Positions 35,309-43,057 of a DNA stretch of 43,064 bases are shown piece by piece. The first letter of the stretch is position 1. Each line of letters opens with the position of its first letter. Under the pieces are notes generated by a model that ran no database searches, was not told where the DNA came from, and saw only the letters and a list, made by a program, of their open reading frames with translations. The position numbers and the translations under genes are program-made. Source of the stretch: Lachnospiraceae bacterium (GTDB lineage: Bacteria > Bacillota > Clostridia > Lachnospirales > Lachnospiraceae); the NCBI GenBank assembly GCA_017623295.1, contig JAGAPK010000045.1:1-43064 (forward strand). Reading direction: 5' to 3'.

Positions 35309-36265
35309 ATGGTGCCAATCGAAAGTGTTGTTACTAAGTTCCCACGTATGATTCGTGACTTGTCCAAGAAATTGAACAAGAAAATGGAATTATATATGTC
35401 CGGTGAGGAGACAGAACTTGACCGTACTGTAGTAGATGAAATTGGTGATCCTTTGATGCACTTGTTACGTAATTCTGCTGATCATGGCTTAGAGTCTGCT
35501 GAACTGCGTAAAGAAAGAGGAAAGCCAGAAGTTGGATCTATTTTCCTGGATGCTTATCAGGATGGTAACAACGTTGTTATTGAAGTTAGAGATGATGGTA
35601 ATGGTATCGATACAGAAGGTGTTAAGAATAAAGCGATTGATCGTGGCATAATTACACCGGAACAGGCTGAAAGCATGAATGAGAAAGAAATCATTGATTT
35701 ACTTTTCCACGCAGGCTTTTCAACAGCAAAGGTAGTATCTGATGTATCCGGTCGAGGAGTTGGTCTGGATGTTGTCAAATCCAAGATTGAAGCTTTAAGC
35801 GGTGAAGTAGAAGTTAAGAGTAAACTTGGCGAAGGAAGTACATGGATTATCAGACTGCCACTTACACTCGCAATTATCCAGGCACTTATGGTTGATATTG
35901 GTAATGAGAAATATGCGATTTCTCTTGGCTCTATCCAGACAATCGAAGATATTTCTATCAGCGATGTGAAGTTAGTTCAGAATAAAGAAGTTATCAATTT
36001 AAGAGGTACGGTTATTCCGTTAATTAGATTAAATGAGATTCTGGATATCCCAAGCAAAAAAGATTCACAGGATAATCTGATTGTTGTTATTGTAAAGAAA
36101 GGTGACAAACAGGCGGGTCTTGTTGTTGATGAATTAATTGGACAGCAGGAAATTGTTATCAAGTCTATGGGCAAATATATCAACAAATGTAAGATTATCA
36201 GTGGTGCAACAATTCTTGGTGACGGTGAAGTTGCATTGATTCTGGATGCAAACGCAGTGATTTAA
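35309..36265 (+). CDS. cheA: Chemotaxis kinase CheA, C-terminal part (in frame after the TGA)
   Basis: 318 residues in the same frame, directly after the TGA. They start MVPIESVVTKFPRMIRDLSK, the end of P3. The P4 ATPase domain follows with the N box LMHLLRNSADHGLE, G1 box VRDDGNGID and G2 region STAKVVSDVSGRGVGLDVV. The P5 CheW-like domain begins about ALMVDIGNEKYAISLGSI. All ATP-binding residues look intact. No Shine-Dalgarno precedes the ATG at 35309, so it would be made only by stop readthrough or translational restart. Intact CheA would be 708 residues. Confidence 0.9.
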   Translation: MVPIESVVTKFPRMIRDLSKKLNKKMELYMSGEETELDRTVVDEIGDPLMHLLRNSADHGLESAELRKERGKPEVGSIFLDAYQDGNNVVIEVRDDGNGIDTEGVKNKAIDRGIITPEQAESMNEKEIIDLLFHAGFSTAKVVSDVSGRGVGLDVVKSKIEALSGEVEVKSKLGEGSTWIIRLPLTLAIIQALMVDIGNEKYAISLGSIQTIEDISISDVKLVQNKEVINLRGTVIPLIRLNEILDIPSKKDSQDNLIVVIVKKGDKQAGLVVDELIGQQEIVIKSMGKYINKCKIISGATILGDGEVALILDANAVI

Positions 36266-36285
36266 GCAGAGGGAGGAACAGTGGA

Positions 36286-36738
36286 ATGGAAGAATTAAGA
36301 GTAGCCGGAGAAACAACTCAGTTCATCGTAATTAAGTTGGGCGACGAACAGTATGGCATTGATATTAAATACATAGACAATATTGTAAGAATGCAGCACA
36401 TTACCAGAGTGCCAAAAGTAGCTTCCTATCTGAAAGGAGTTATCAATCTGCGTGGTGAAGTTATCCCTGTTATGAGCATTCGTATCAAAATGGGATTACC
36501 GGTTGATGAAATTACCAAATCCAGCAGAATTATTATTCTGAAAATGGAGCAGCAGGGTACAATTGGTGTGATTGTGGATGAAGTAAAAGAAGTAGTAACT
36601 TTGGACACAGCACAAATTGAAAAAGTATCTTATGATTCCAAGGATGAAAAAGCTAATTTTATTTCCGGAATCGGTAAGTATGAAGGTGGTCTGATTTCCT
36701 TGTTAGACCTTAATCTCGTAGTACCTGAAAATGCTTAG
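36286..36738 (+). CDS. cheW: Chemotaxis coupling protein CheW
   Basis: Couples CheA to chemoreceptors. 150 residues, a single CheW domain: QFIVIKLGDEQYGIDIKYID, then VASYLKGVINLRGEVIPVMS with the conserved NLRG, and ISLLDLNLV at the end. AGGGAGG lies upstream. Its stop is followed by the cheC ribosome-binding site. Confidence 0.96.
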   Translation: MEELRVAGETTQFIVIKLGDEQYGIDIKYIDNIVRMQHITRVPKVASYLKGVINLRGEVIPVMSIRIKMGLPVDEITKSSRIIILKMEQQGTIGVIVDEVKEVVTLDTAQIEKVSYDSKDEKANFISGIGKYEGGLISLLDLNLVVPENA

Positions 36739-36749
36739 GAGGTTATCAC

Positions 36750-37367
36750 GTGGGTGATTTAAGTTTAGATCAAATGTCCCAGGAATATTTTGATATTTTA
36801 AAAGAACTGGGCAACATTGGAGCAGGTAATGCTACTACTGCATTGGCGCAAATGCTCCAATGCAAGGTAGATATGTCAGTTCCACAGGTTAATTTGCTTG
36901 AATTTAAGGAACTGGGTGCTGTTATGGGTGGAGAAGAACAGATTATGGCAGGTATTTATCTCGGCGTGGAAGGAGATATTACAGGCAGTATTATGTTTCT
37001 TCTGGAGAAAAACTCAGCAAAACATCTGGTAGGCAAATTAATGGGAATGACGTCAGAAGGAGAAGAGTTTTCTGAAATGGAGTTTTCTGCTTTGAAAGAA
37101 GTGGGAAATATCATTACAGGTGCGTATTTAAATTCTCTTTCAACATTGACCAATTTAGTAATTTATCCATCGATACCGGATTTGACAGTAGATATGGCAG
37201 GCGCGATTTTAAGCGTGCCTGCAATCGAATTTGGTGCTTTGGGAGACAGAATATTGCTGATTCAGACCCAGTTTTTTGATGAGGTTGCAATTGATGGATA
37301 TTTTATCCTGATTCCTGATTTGGATTCTTACGGGCGAATATTATCAGCGTTGGGAATGGCAGGTTAA
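36750..37367 (+). CDS. cheC: CheY-P phosphatase CheC
   Basis: Dephosphorylates CheY-P and is stimulated by CheD. 205 residues. Two active-site motifs are intact: DILKELGN and SALKEVGN, each followed by proline after exactly 22 residues. The start is GTG at 36750, with AGGAGG seven bases upstream. Confidence 0.95.
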   Translation: MGDLSLDQMSQEYFDILKELGNIGAGNATTALAQMLQCKVDMSVPQVNLLEFKELGAVMGGEEQIMAGIYLGVEGDITGSIMFLLEKNSAKHLVGKLMGMTSEGEEFSEMEFSALKEVGNIITGAYLNSLSTLTNLVIYPSIPDLTVDMAGAILSVPAIEFGALGDRILLIQTQFFDEVAIDGYFILIPDLDSYGRILSALGMAG

Positions 37368-37402
37368 CAATACTGATAGTGTAAATAGGAGATGTCAGGA
37401 GT

Positions 37403-37888
37403 ATGGGAGAAATTATAAAGGTCGGTATGGCCGATTTGAATGTATGTGTCAGTCCTGATGGTATTACTACTTTAGGGCTTGGCTCGTGTGTCGGGATTGC
37501 GTTAAGAGATCCGGTAACAAAAATAGGTGGTCTGGCGCATGTAATGCTTCCGGACAGTACAGCGATTAGAAATAACAGTAATATTCCGAAGTTTGCAGAT
37601 ACAGGAATTGAAGAACTGGTGCGTAAAGTAGTTGCAAAAGGTGCAAGCAGAACAAGATTGGTAGCCAAAATTGCTGGTGGCGCGCAGATGTTTGCGTTTC
37701 AGAGTAAATCGGATATGGTGCGTGTTGGCGAGAGAAATGTGGAAGCCTGTAAAAAGAAACTTGCAGAACTTAGAATACCGATTCTGGCAGAAGATACCGG
37801 TGACAGCTATGGAAGAACCGTTATTTTTTATCCGGAAACAGGCGATTTTATTATTCGTGCGGTAGGAAAACCGGAGAAAGTTATTTAA
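37403..37888 (+). CDS. cheD: Chemoreceptor glutamine deamidase CheD
   Basis: Deamidates receptor glutamines and regulates CheC. 161 residues. Catalytic Cys29 lies in LGLGSCVGIALRDP and His46 in GLAHVMLP, with threonines at 22-23 at the expected catalytic position. The end (SYGRTVIFYPETGDFIIR) is typical. AGGAG precedes the ATG. Confidence 0.95.
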   Translation: MGEIIKVGMADLNVCVSPDGITTLGLGSCVGIALRDPVTKIGGLAHVMLPDSTAIRNNSNIPKFADTGIEELVRKVVAKGASRTRLVAKIAGGAQMFAFQSKSDMVRVGERNVEACKKKLAELRIPILAEDTGDSYGRTVIFYPETGDFIIRAVGKPEKVI

Positions 37889-37920
37889 TCACTATTTTGT
37901 ACGTTTGGAAGGTATAAAAA

Positions 37921-38301
37921 TTGGAGAAAGAAAATCAAAAGTATATCACGGATATCGTGGATACAGATAAAGAAAGACAACGTGAACAGGAGCAGAAAGA
38001 AGCAGCTAAACGGGCGAAGAAAAGAAGATTGATTCCCCCGTTTGTTATGCTCCTTGCAGGTGCCGTTACCAGTATTACAATGTATGTACTGCACTATAAT
38101 GTTAAAGACATGCTTGTTATCCTGTTTTGGGTATTGCTTGGCTTTTATGTTGCCGGCGATCTGATTAAGTGGATGATTGACCGGTTTGAAGCACAGATAG
38201 AGCAGAAACGCATGGAAGAAGGAGAAGTAATAGAGAAGGAACTCGCCGAGGAAGATGGTACAGAGCAGGCTGTAGATGAAGAGGAAAAGAGCGAAGAATA
38301 A
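37921..38301 (+). CDS. Small membrane protein of unknown function upstream of sigD
   Basis: 126 residues, not recognised. A charged N-terminus (about 1-36, Lys/Glu/Arg) precedes two membrane helices at about 38-56 and 61-79 (IPPFVMLLAGAVTSITMYVL and MLVILFWVLLGFYVAGDLIK). A very acidic tail follows (about 95-126). The start is TTG at 37921, with GGAAGG about eight bases upstream. It lies tightly between cheD and sigD on the same strand, so it is probably expressed with them; a motility role is only inferred. Confidence 0.75.
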   Translation: MEKENQKYITDIVDTDKERQREQEQKEAAKRAKKRRLIPPFVMLLAGAVTSITMYVLHYNVKDMLVILFWVLLGFYVAGDLIKWMIDRFEAQIEQKRMEEGEVIEKELAEEDGTEQAVDEEEKSEE

Positions 38302-38343
38302 TGCGCTTTTTGAAAATGAGTTCAATGTAATGGGGAAACGTGC

Positions 38344-39120
38344 ATGGATGAAGCAGGCAAAAAAAAGCTTTGGGAAGAGTATGGTAAATCCAAATCGCCT
38401 GAAGTAAGAGAAAAAATTATATTGGAATATGCTCCGCTTGTGAAACTGGTCGCAGGAAGACTAAGTATGTATCTTGGATACAATGTAGAATATGAAGATT
38501 TGGTAAGTTATGGTATTTTTGGGTTAATCGATGCAATTGATAAATTCGATTCATTGAAAGATGTCAAGTTTGAAACCTATGCAAGTCTTCGTATCCGAGG
38601 GGCTATACTTGATCAGATTCGAAAGATGGACTGGATACCCAGAACAATCAGACAAAAGCAGAAGAAAATTGATGCAGCAATCAAAGAAATTGAATTAAAA
38701 TATGGTAGAAGTGCTACCGATGAAGAGATTGCAGTAAGTCTGGGGATTTCCAATGAAGAATATTTGGAATGGCAATCTCAGATGAAGGTAACCAATGTTG
38801 TTTCTCTGAATGAATTTATGGAACAGGGAAGCGAGATTCCGACCGATAACAGTTATAATCGTAAAGCTCAGTTTGATGGTCCGGAAGAGGTTATTGAGAA
38901 AGATGAGTTAAAACAAATTCTGGCACAGGCACTTGAACTTCTGACAGAAAAGGAACGTAAAGTTATTGTGCTTTATTATTATGAAGATTTAACACTGAAG
39001 GAAATCAGCAGCATTTTGGAAGTGTCAGAATCAAGAATTTCACAACTTCATACGAGAGCTTTGCAGAAGATGAAAAGTAAATTGGGCAATTATATGGGTA
39101 TATTAACGGAAGCACGCTAA
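38344..39120 (+). CDS. sigD: Flagellar sigma factor SigD (sigma-28, FliA family)
   Basis: Directs RNA polymerase to late flagellar and chemotaxis promoters. 258 residues. Region 2: EDLVSYGIFGLIDAIDKFDS, then FETYASLRIRGAILDQIRKM. Region 3: RQKQKKIDAAIKEIE. Region 4: ALELLTEKERKVIVLYYYED with LTLKEISSILEVSESRISQL. Its anti-sigma factor FlgM is not in the window. Lying near the 3' end of a long transcript may limit its amount, as shown for Bacillus subtilis. Confidence 0.96.
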   Translation: MDEAGKKKLWEEYGKSKSPEVREKIILEYAPLVKLVAGRLSMYLGYNVEYEDLVSYGIFGLIDAIDKFDSLKDVKFETYASLRIRGAILDQIRKMDWIPRTIRQKQKKIDAAIKEIELKYGRSATDEEIAVSLGISNEEYLEWQSQMKVTNVVSLNEFMEQGSEIPTDNSYNRKAQFDGPEEVIEKDELKQILAQALELLTEKERKVIVLYYYEDLTLKEISSILEVSESRISQLHTRALQKMKSKLGNYMGILTEAR

Positions 39121-39135
39121 ATAAATGAGGTAGAG

Positions 39136-40725
39136 ATGAACGGGTATTTCAGATTAGTAAACGAAGCAACAAAAACCAGTATAAAATTGTTTCCACCTAC
39201 GGATGGGGGAAGTGCGCTTGCTTTTAATGAGGTAGCAGAGTATCTGACGCTCAAGGATATTATGTATGATCGTGTTACATTAAATAAAGCAGTTGAGGAA
39301 GCAGCGAAAGAAGCAACAGTTGTGTTATTGGAAAACAAGGCACGGCATGTAGAAAGAGAGTGTTATAAGTTCGTAGTAACACCGGATAACATGCAGGCAT
39401 ATGTCAGATTCTATGCACCGTCTATTGGTGGAGAAGAAATGGCAGCAGAAGAACTGTTAAAAGATTTGGAAATGAAAGGCATTACACATGGCATTAAAAA
39501 GGATGTGATTGATGCCTATTTTGCGAAGCGTGAATATTGTACCAACATTTTAATTGCAGAAGGAACTGCGCCGGTACAGGGAAAAGATGCCTATATTGAG
39601 TATTATTTTAATACGGACAAAAAGGCGAAACCAACTTTGAAGGAAGACGGAAGTGTAGATTTCTTCCAATTAAATGTAGTACAGCACTGCAATAAAGGTG
39701 ATGTGCTTGCGAAGCTTTTTCCGGAAGAAGCAGGAGAAGCGGGAATGAATCTTAATGGAGAACCGATTCGACCAAGAGAGGTCAAAAAAGCGGTTCTGAA
39801 ATATGGTAAAAATATTGAAATATCAGAGGACAATATGACTCTGACTTCTTTAGTTAACGGACATGTTGAACTGGTGGAAGACAGAGTATTCGTTTCCGAT
39901 GTATTAGTAGTTGAAAATGTAGATACAGCAACCGGAAATATAGATTATGAAGGCAGTGTTCAGGTCAATGGTAATGTATGCACAAACTTCCAAGTAAAGG
40001 CAAAAGGCAATATTGAAGTAAAAGGTGTTGTAGAAGGTGCTTATCTGGAAGCAGGTAAAAACATCATCATTGCGCGTGGTATGAATGGAATGAGTCGTGG
40101 CGAATTAAAAGCTGGCGGCAATATTATTGCGAAGTTTTTGGAGAATGCCAAAGCAGAAGCAGCCGGCTATGTTGCATCAGAATCCATTTTGCACAGTCAG
40201 GTTATTGCCGGAACAGAGGTAAATGTAGATGGTAAAAGAGGATTTATCACTGGCGGTAAGGTGAGTGCTGCACATAGTGTCAATGTAAAGACATTAGGTT
40301 CTTCAATGGGTGCAGATACTACTGTCGAAGTAGGTGCAGACCCTAATATGAAGATTCGTGTACAGGAATTACAGAAGCAGATTGGAGAAGATAGCAAGGC
40401 GTTGAAGTCTATTCAGCAGGTTTTAATTGCCACTAAGCAGAAGATTGCACAGGGGGCGAAATTAAATCCGGAACAGCTGAAATATATCCAGTCTTTGGCA
40501 GTTGCCAACCAGCAGAAAACAGAGGCAATAAATACCAACACTGCAGAGCTGGATAAATTGCAAGAACAGTTGACAGGCGATGAAAATGCTCATATTATAG
40601 TCAGAGGTACTGTTTATCCGGGAACCAAAATCTGTATTGGCGATGTTTCGATGGTAGTACAGAAGGAAGCACAATACAGTCGATTTGTAAAGTCACGAGG
40701 CGATGTAAAACTGACCGGTATATAG
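39136..40725 (+). CDS. FapA / DUF342 family protein
   Basis: 529 residues. The N-terminal 200 residues are mixed alpha/beta. The central part (about 190-400) is a Gly/Val/Asn-rich right-handed beta-helix with short turns (GNIDYEGSVQVNGNVCTNFQ, VKGVVEGAYLEAGKNIIIA, KRGFITGGKVSAAHSVNVKT), characteristic of DUF342/FapA. A coiled coil (about 412-480) and a last beta segment (IIVRGTVYPGTKICIGDVSM) end it. Often coded next to sigD in Clostridia; role unknown, possibly scaffolding at the membrane. Confidence 0.88.
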   Translation: MNGYFRLVNEATKTSIKLFPPTDGGSALAFNEVAEYLTLKDIMYDRVTLNKAVEEAAKEATVVLLENKARHVERECYKFVVTPDNMQAYVRFYAPSIGGEEMAAEELLKDLEMKGITHGIKKDVIDAYFAKREYCTNILIAEGTAPVQGKDAYIEYYFNTDKKAKPTLKEDGSVDFFQLNVVQHCNKGDVLAKLFPEEAGEAGMNLNGEPIRPREVKKAVLKYGKNIEISEDNMTLTSLVNGHVELVEDRVFVSDVLVVENVDTATGNIDYEGSVQVNGNVCTNFQVKAKGNIEVKGVVEGAYLEAGKNIIIARGMNGMSRGELKAGGNIIAKFLENAKAEAAGYVASESILHSQVIAGTEVNVDGKRGFITGGKVSAAHSVNVKTLGSSMGADTTVEVGADPNMKIRVQELQKQIGEDSKALKSIQQVLIATKQKIAQGAKLNPEQLKYIQSLAVANQQKTEAINTNTAELDKLQEQLTGDENAHIIVRGTVYPGTKICIGDVSMVVQKEAQYSRFVKSRGDVKLTGI

Positions 40726-40741
40726 AAGGAAGGAATGAAAA

Positions 40742-41062
40742 ATGGCAATCGGACAAATTGAGTTACAGGGACAGATTACCAGAGCACAGGATTTTACTAC
40801 GGTAAAACATAATGAAGATACCAGAGGAATGGTGGAACAGGCAAATGTGGGAAACCAGTTTGCAAAAATTGTAGAAAATCATGTAAAAAAGGTCAATAAA
40901 GGTGAACAGCCGGAATACCACAATAAAAAGTTTGATGCCAAAGAAAAGGGAAGTAACGAATATAGCGGTGACGGTGGTCAGAAAGGCAGAAAAAAAGAAG
41001 AAAAAGAGCCGGATGGCAAAGTGCTTTTAAAAGGGGTAGGAAATTTTGATATATCCCTATAA
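40742..41062 (+). CDS. Small hydrophilic protein of unknown function
   Basis: 106 residues, not recognised. N-terminus MAIGQIELQGQITRAQDFTT, a predicted helix around 28-52, then a Lys/Glu/Gly-rich disordered part and a short hydrophobic end (KVLLKGVGNFDISL). GGAAGGA lies upstream. Flanked by the DUF342 gene and the SwrB-like gene with short gaps, so it is a likely member of the cluster. Confidence 0.7.
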   Translation: MAIGQIELQGQITRAQDFTTVKHNEDTRGMVEQANVGNQFAKIVENHVKKVNKGEQPEYHNKKFDAKEKGSNEYSGDGGQKGRKKEEKEPDGKVLLKGVGNFDISL

Positions 41063-41077
41063 AGGACGGAGGAAGAA

Positions 41078-42145
41078 ATGAGTATTATAGAAATCATTTT
41101 AATTATTGTTGGTATTGTGATTTTTGCATTAGGATATCTTTTACCAGCCAGAAAAAAGGACATGGATGAGGACGTACAGTTAATCAGTGAGGATGAAGTC
41201 AGAAAGCTGGTGGCTCAGGAGGTAGAAGGAGCCAAAGAGCATATTGCTGATATTGTAGATGAAACAATTACTTATGCTATGGAGAAAACAGAGCGTTCTA
41301 TGGAACGTGTTACCAACGAAAAAATCATGGCAGTGAATGAGTATTCAGATACTGTATTAGAAGAAATCAACAAGAATCATAAAGAAGTCTTATTTCTGTA
41401 TGATATGTTAAATGATAAACATGAAAATCTGAAAACGACTGTTAGTGAAGCAACGAAAACTGCAGAAGAAGTCAAACAGACTGTGAAAGATGCAGAAATT
41501 ACAGCACGAGAAGCGGAAGAAACAGTAAAAAATGCGATGGATACTGTATTGGATGCCGTAGAAAATGTGCCGGAAGAAGTTGTAGAGATTCATGATGCAT
41601 CGGAATATAATGAGATGCTTGTAGACGAAGTGCAGCAGGCAATGGAAGACGACCAGAAAGCAGTTCAGAAACCAGAAGAAGTTAAGTCAGAAAATGATAA
41701 TTTGATAGAAGAAGCACAAGAGAAAAAAGAAGAGGAAGCTGATGAATTCATTCCGATAGCACCTCCGCGAGTAGAAATTATTCATAATCCGGATGGCGAC
41801 TATGATTATGTAGCTGATACAGCAGAGGCTTCACAGGAGATTATGGAACTTCTTCAACAAGAAGGACCAAAGGAGCCGAAAACGACAAAGAAAAAAACAA
41901 GAACAAAGAAAACCGCTAAAACAGCAGAACGCAAGGACACCAAATCGAAAGAGACAGAAGCAAAATCAGTAGATGCGCCAGCCGTTGATATTCAGTTTGC
42001 AAATGGAAAAGATAATAGCAGAAACAGCAATGAGAGAATTTTAGAATTGCACAAAGCTGGTAAATCTAATATGGCAATTGCAAAAGAATTGGGACTTGGC
42101 ATTGGAGAAGTTAAATTAGTCATTGATTTGTTTGAAGGACTATAA
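41078..42145 (+). CDS. SwrB/YlxL-like membrane protein (DUF6115 type)
   Basis: 355 residues. One N-terminal membrane helix (about 3-22) and a long coiled coil (about 35-170, Glu/Lys/Thr-rich). An acidic then Lys/Thr-rich linker follows. The C-terminal helix-turn-helix-like module (NERILELHKAGKSNMAIAKE, LGLGIGEVKLVIDLFEGL) resembles the end of Bacillus SwrB, which is also coded just after sigD and promotes basal-body maturation through the export gate. The match is by architecture and position; this protein is about twice as long as SwrB. Confidence 0.7.
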   Translation: MSIIEIILIIVGIVIFALGYLLPARKKDMDEDVQLISEDEVRKLVAQEVEGAKEHIADIVDETITYAMEKTERSMERVTNEKIMAVNEYSDTVLEEINKNHKEVLFLYDMLNDKHENLKTTVSEATKTAEEVKQTVKDAEITAREAEETVKNAMDTVLDAVENVPEEVVEIHDASEYNEMLVDEVQQAMEDDQKAVQKPEEVKSENDNLIEEAQEKKEEEADEFIPIAPPRVEIIHNPDGDYDYVADTAEASQEIMELLQQEGPKEPKTTKKKTRTKKTAKTAERKDTKSKETEAKSVDAPAVDIQFANGKDNSRNSNERILELHKAGKSNMAIAKELGLGIGEVKLVIDLFEGL

Positions 42146-42158
42146 GTACAGGTGGGTT

Positions 42159-42875
42159 ATGGAATTAAAATATTATTTACGTGGTCTGGGACTGGGAATT
42201 GTAGTGACAGCATTGATTATGGGCTTTTCCTTATCCGGGAAACAGCCAATGACAGACGATGAAATTATAGCGAGAGCAAAACAGCTTGGAATGATTGAAG
42301 ACACTGTTCTTTTGGCAGATACATCTGAGGAAGAGGAAGAAACAACAGAAGTTATCACCAATGAACAGCCGGATACTGACAAGGAAGATATTTCCAGAGT
42401 TGAAGAAATTCAGGACAAAGCAGATATGGTTGGACAGGAAGATGCTGAAGCAGATACTGCGGCAGACACTAAGGAAGATGCCGAAGCAGATACTGCGGCA
42501 GATACTAAGGAAGATGCCGAAGCAGACACTAAGGCAGATGCGGAAACTGATGTAGAAGAAACGGAAGCAGAAGTAGAAAACGAGGCAGAAATAAAAGCGG
42601 AAACTGAAGTGGCGGATGTTGAAGCGGAAGTACAAGACAACGCAGATGAACTGGTTACTTCCGGTGCATCAATGACAATTACGATTAGCAGTGGTGATGG
42701 TTCTTATACCGTTAGTAAGAAACTTGCAGATATTGGAGCCGTGTCTTCGGCAGAAACTTATGACAAATTCTTATGTCAGAATGGATATGATAAAAAAATC
42801 CGAACCGGAACGTATACAATTCCTGCAGATGCCAGCGATGAACAGATGGCAAGAATTATTACAGGACTTGAGTAG
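42159..42875 (+). CDS. Membrane protein with MltG-like LysM-type module, no catalytic domain
   Basis: 238 residues. A membrane helix at about 8-28 is followed by an acidic Ala/Asp/Glu-rich region with a 12-residue repeat (DAEADTAADTKE). The C-terminal module (about 172-238) includes GSYTVSKKLADIGAVSSAET and KKIRTGTYTIPADASDEQMA. It resembles the LysM-like part of the endolytic transglycosylase MltG, but the protein ends where the catalytic domain would start. It may bind cell wall near the motor. ATG 42159 has AGGTGGG upstream; the frame from 42123 would overlap the previous gene. Confidence 0.72.
   Translation: MELKYYLRGLGLGIVVTALIMGFSLSGKQPMTDDEIIARAKQLGMIEDTVLLADTSEEEEETTEVITNEQPDTDKEDISRVEEIQDKADMVGQEDAEADTAADTKEDAEADTAADTKEDAEADTKADAETDVEETEAEVENEAEIKAETEVADVEAEVQDNADELVTSGASMTITISSGDGSYTVSKKLADIGAVSSAETYDKFLCQNGYDKKIRTGTYTIPADASDEQMARIITGLE
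42441..42536 (+). repeat. 36-base tandem repeat in an acidic linker
   Basis: Two near-identical 36-base units (42441-42476, 42477-42512) code DAEADTAADTKE, followed by a partial third copy to about 42536. They extend the acidic spacer of the MltG-module protein between its membrane helix and its wall-facing domain. Confidence 0.85.
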
Positions 42876-42898
42876 AAAATTTATACAAAGTAAATTTT
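42876..42898 (+). other. A/T dyad after the last gene
   Basis: AAAATTTA (42876-42883) and TAAATTTT (42891-42898) form a perfect 8-bp inverted repeat with a 7-base loop directly after the last stop codon. It has no G-C pairs, so it would be a weak terminator at best. Confidence 0.35.
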
Positions 42899-42969
42899 CA
42901 AAAGTTACACAATCAGCAGATTATGGTAAAAGTCAACAATAATTTCTAAAATTTGTTCAAAATAGCACT

Positions 42970-42997
42970 TTGCACAACTGTTGAAATGTTAAATAAT
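42970..42997 (+). promoter_or_regulatory. Possible promoter for the next operon
   Basis: TTGCAC (42970-42975), a 16-base spacer, then AATAAT (42992-42997), in the non-coding 3' end of the window. In Bacillus subtilis rpsB follows swrB; a ribosomal-protein operon here is only a guess. Confidence 0.35.
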
Positions 42998-43032
42998 GGG
43001 ATTTTTGTGCAGATTGTATAAAAATGAGCGCG

Positions 43033-43057
43033 GGAAATAGACTTGCTGTCTATTTCC
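43033..43057 (+). other. Strong hairpin at the window end
   Basis: GGAAATAGAC (43033-43042) and GTCTATTTCC (43048-43057) form a perfect 10-bp stem with loop TTGCT. TTAGCAA follows, not a U tract. It could be a terminator for the cluster or the 5' leader of the next operon; the window ends too early to tell. The remaining bases from 42899 to 43064 contain nothing else I can support. Confidence 0.5.

Noticed and set aside
34139-36265. An alternative genetic code with TGA as an amino acid, to explain cheA
   Set aside because: fliH, fliR and cheB end normally at TGA at family-typical lengths, so TGA is a stop in this genome.
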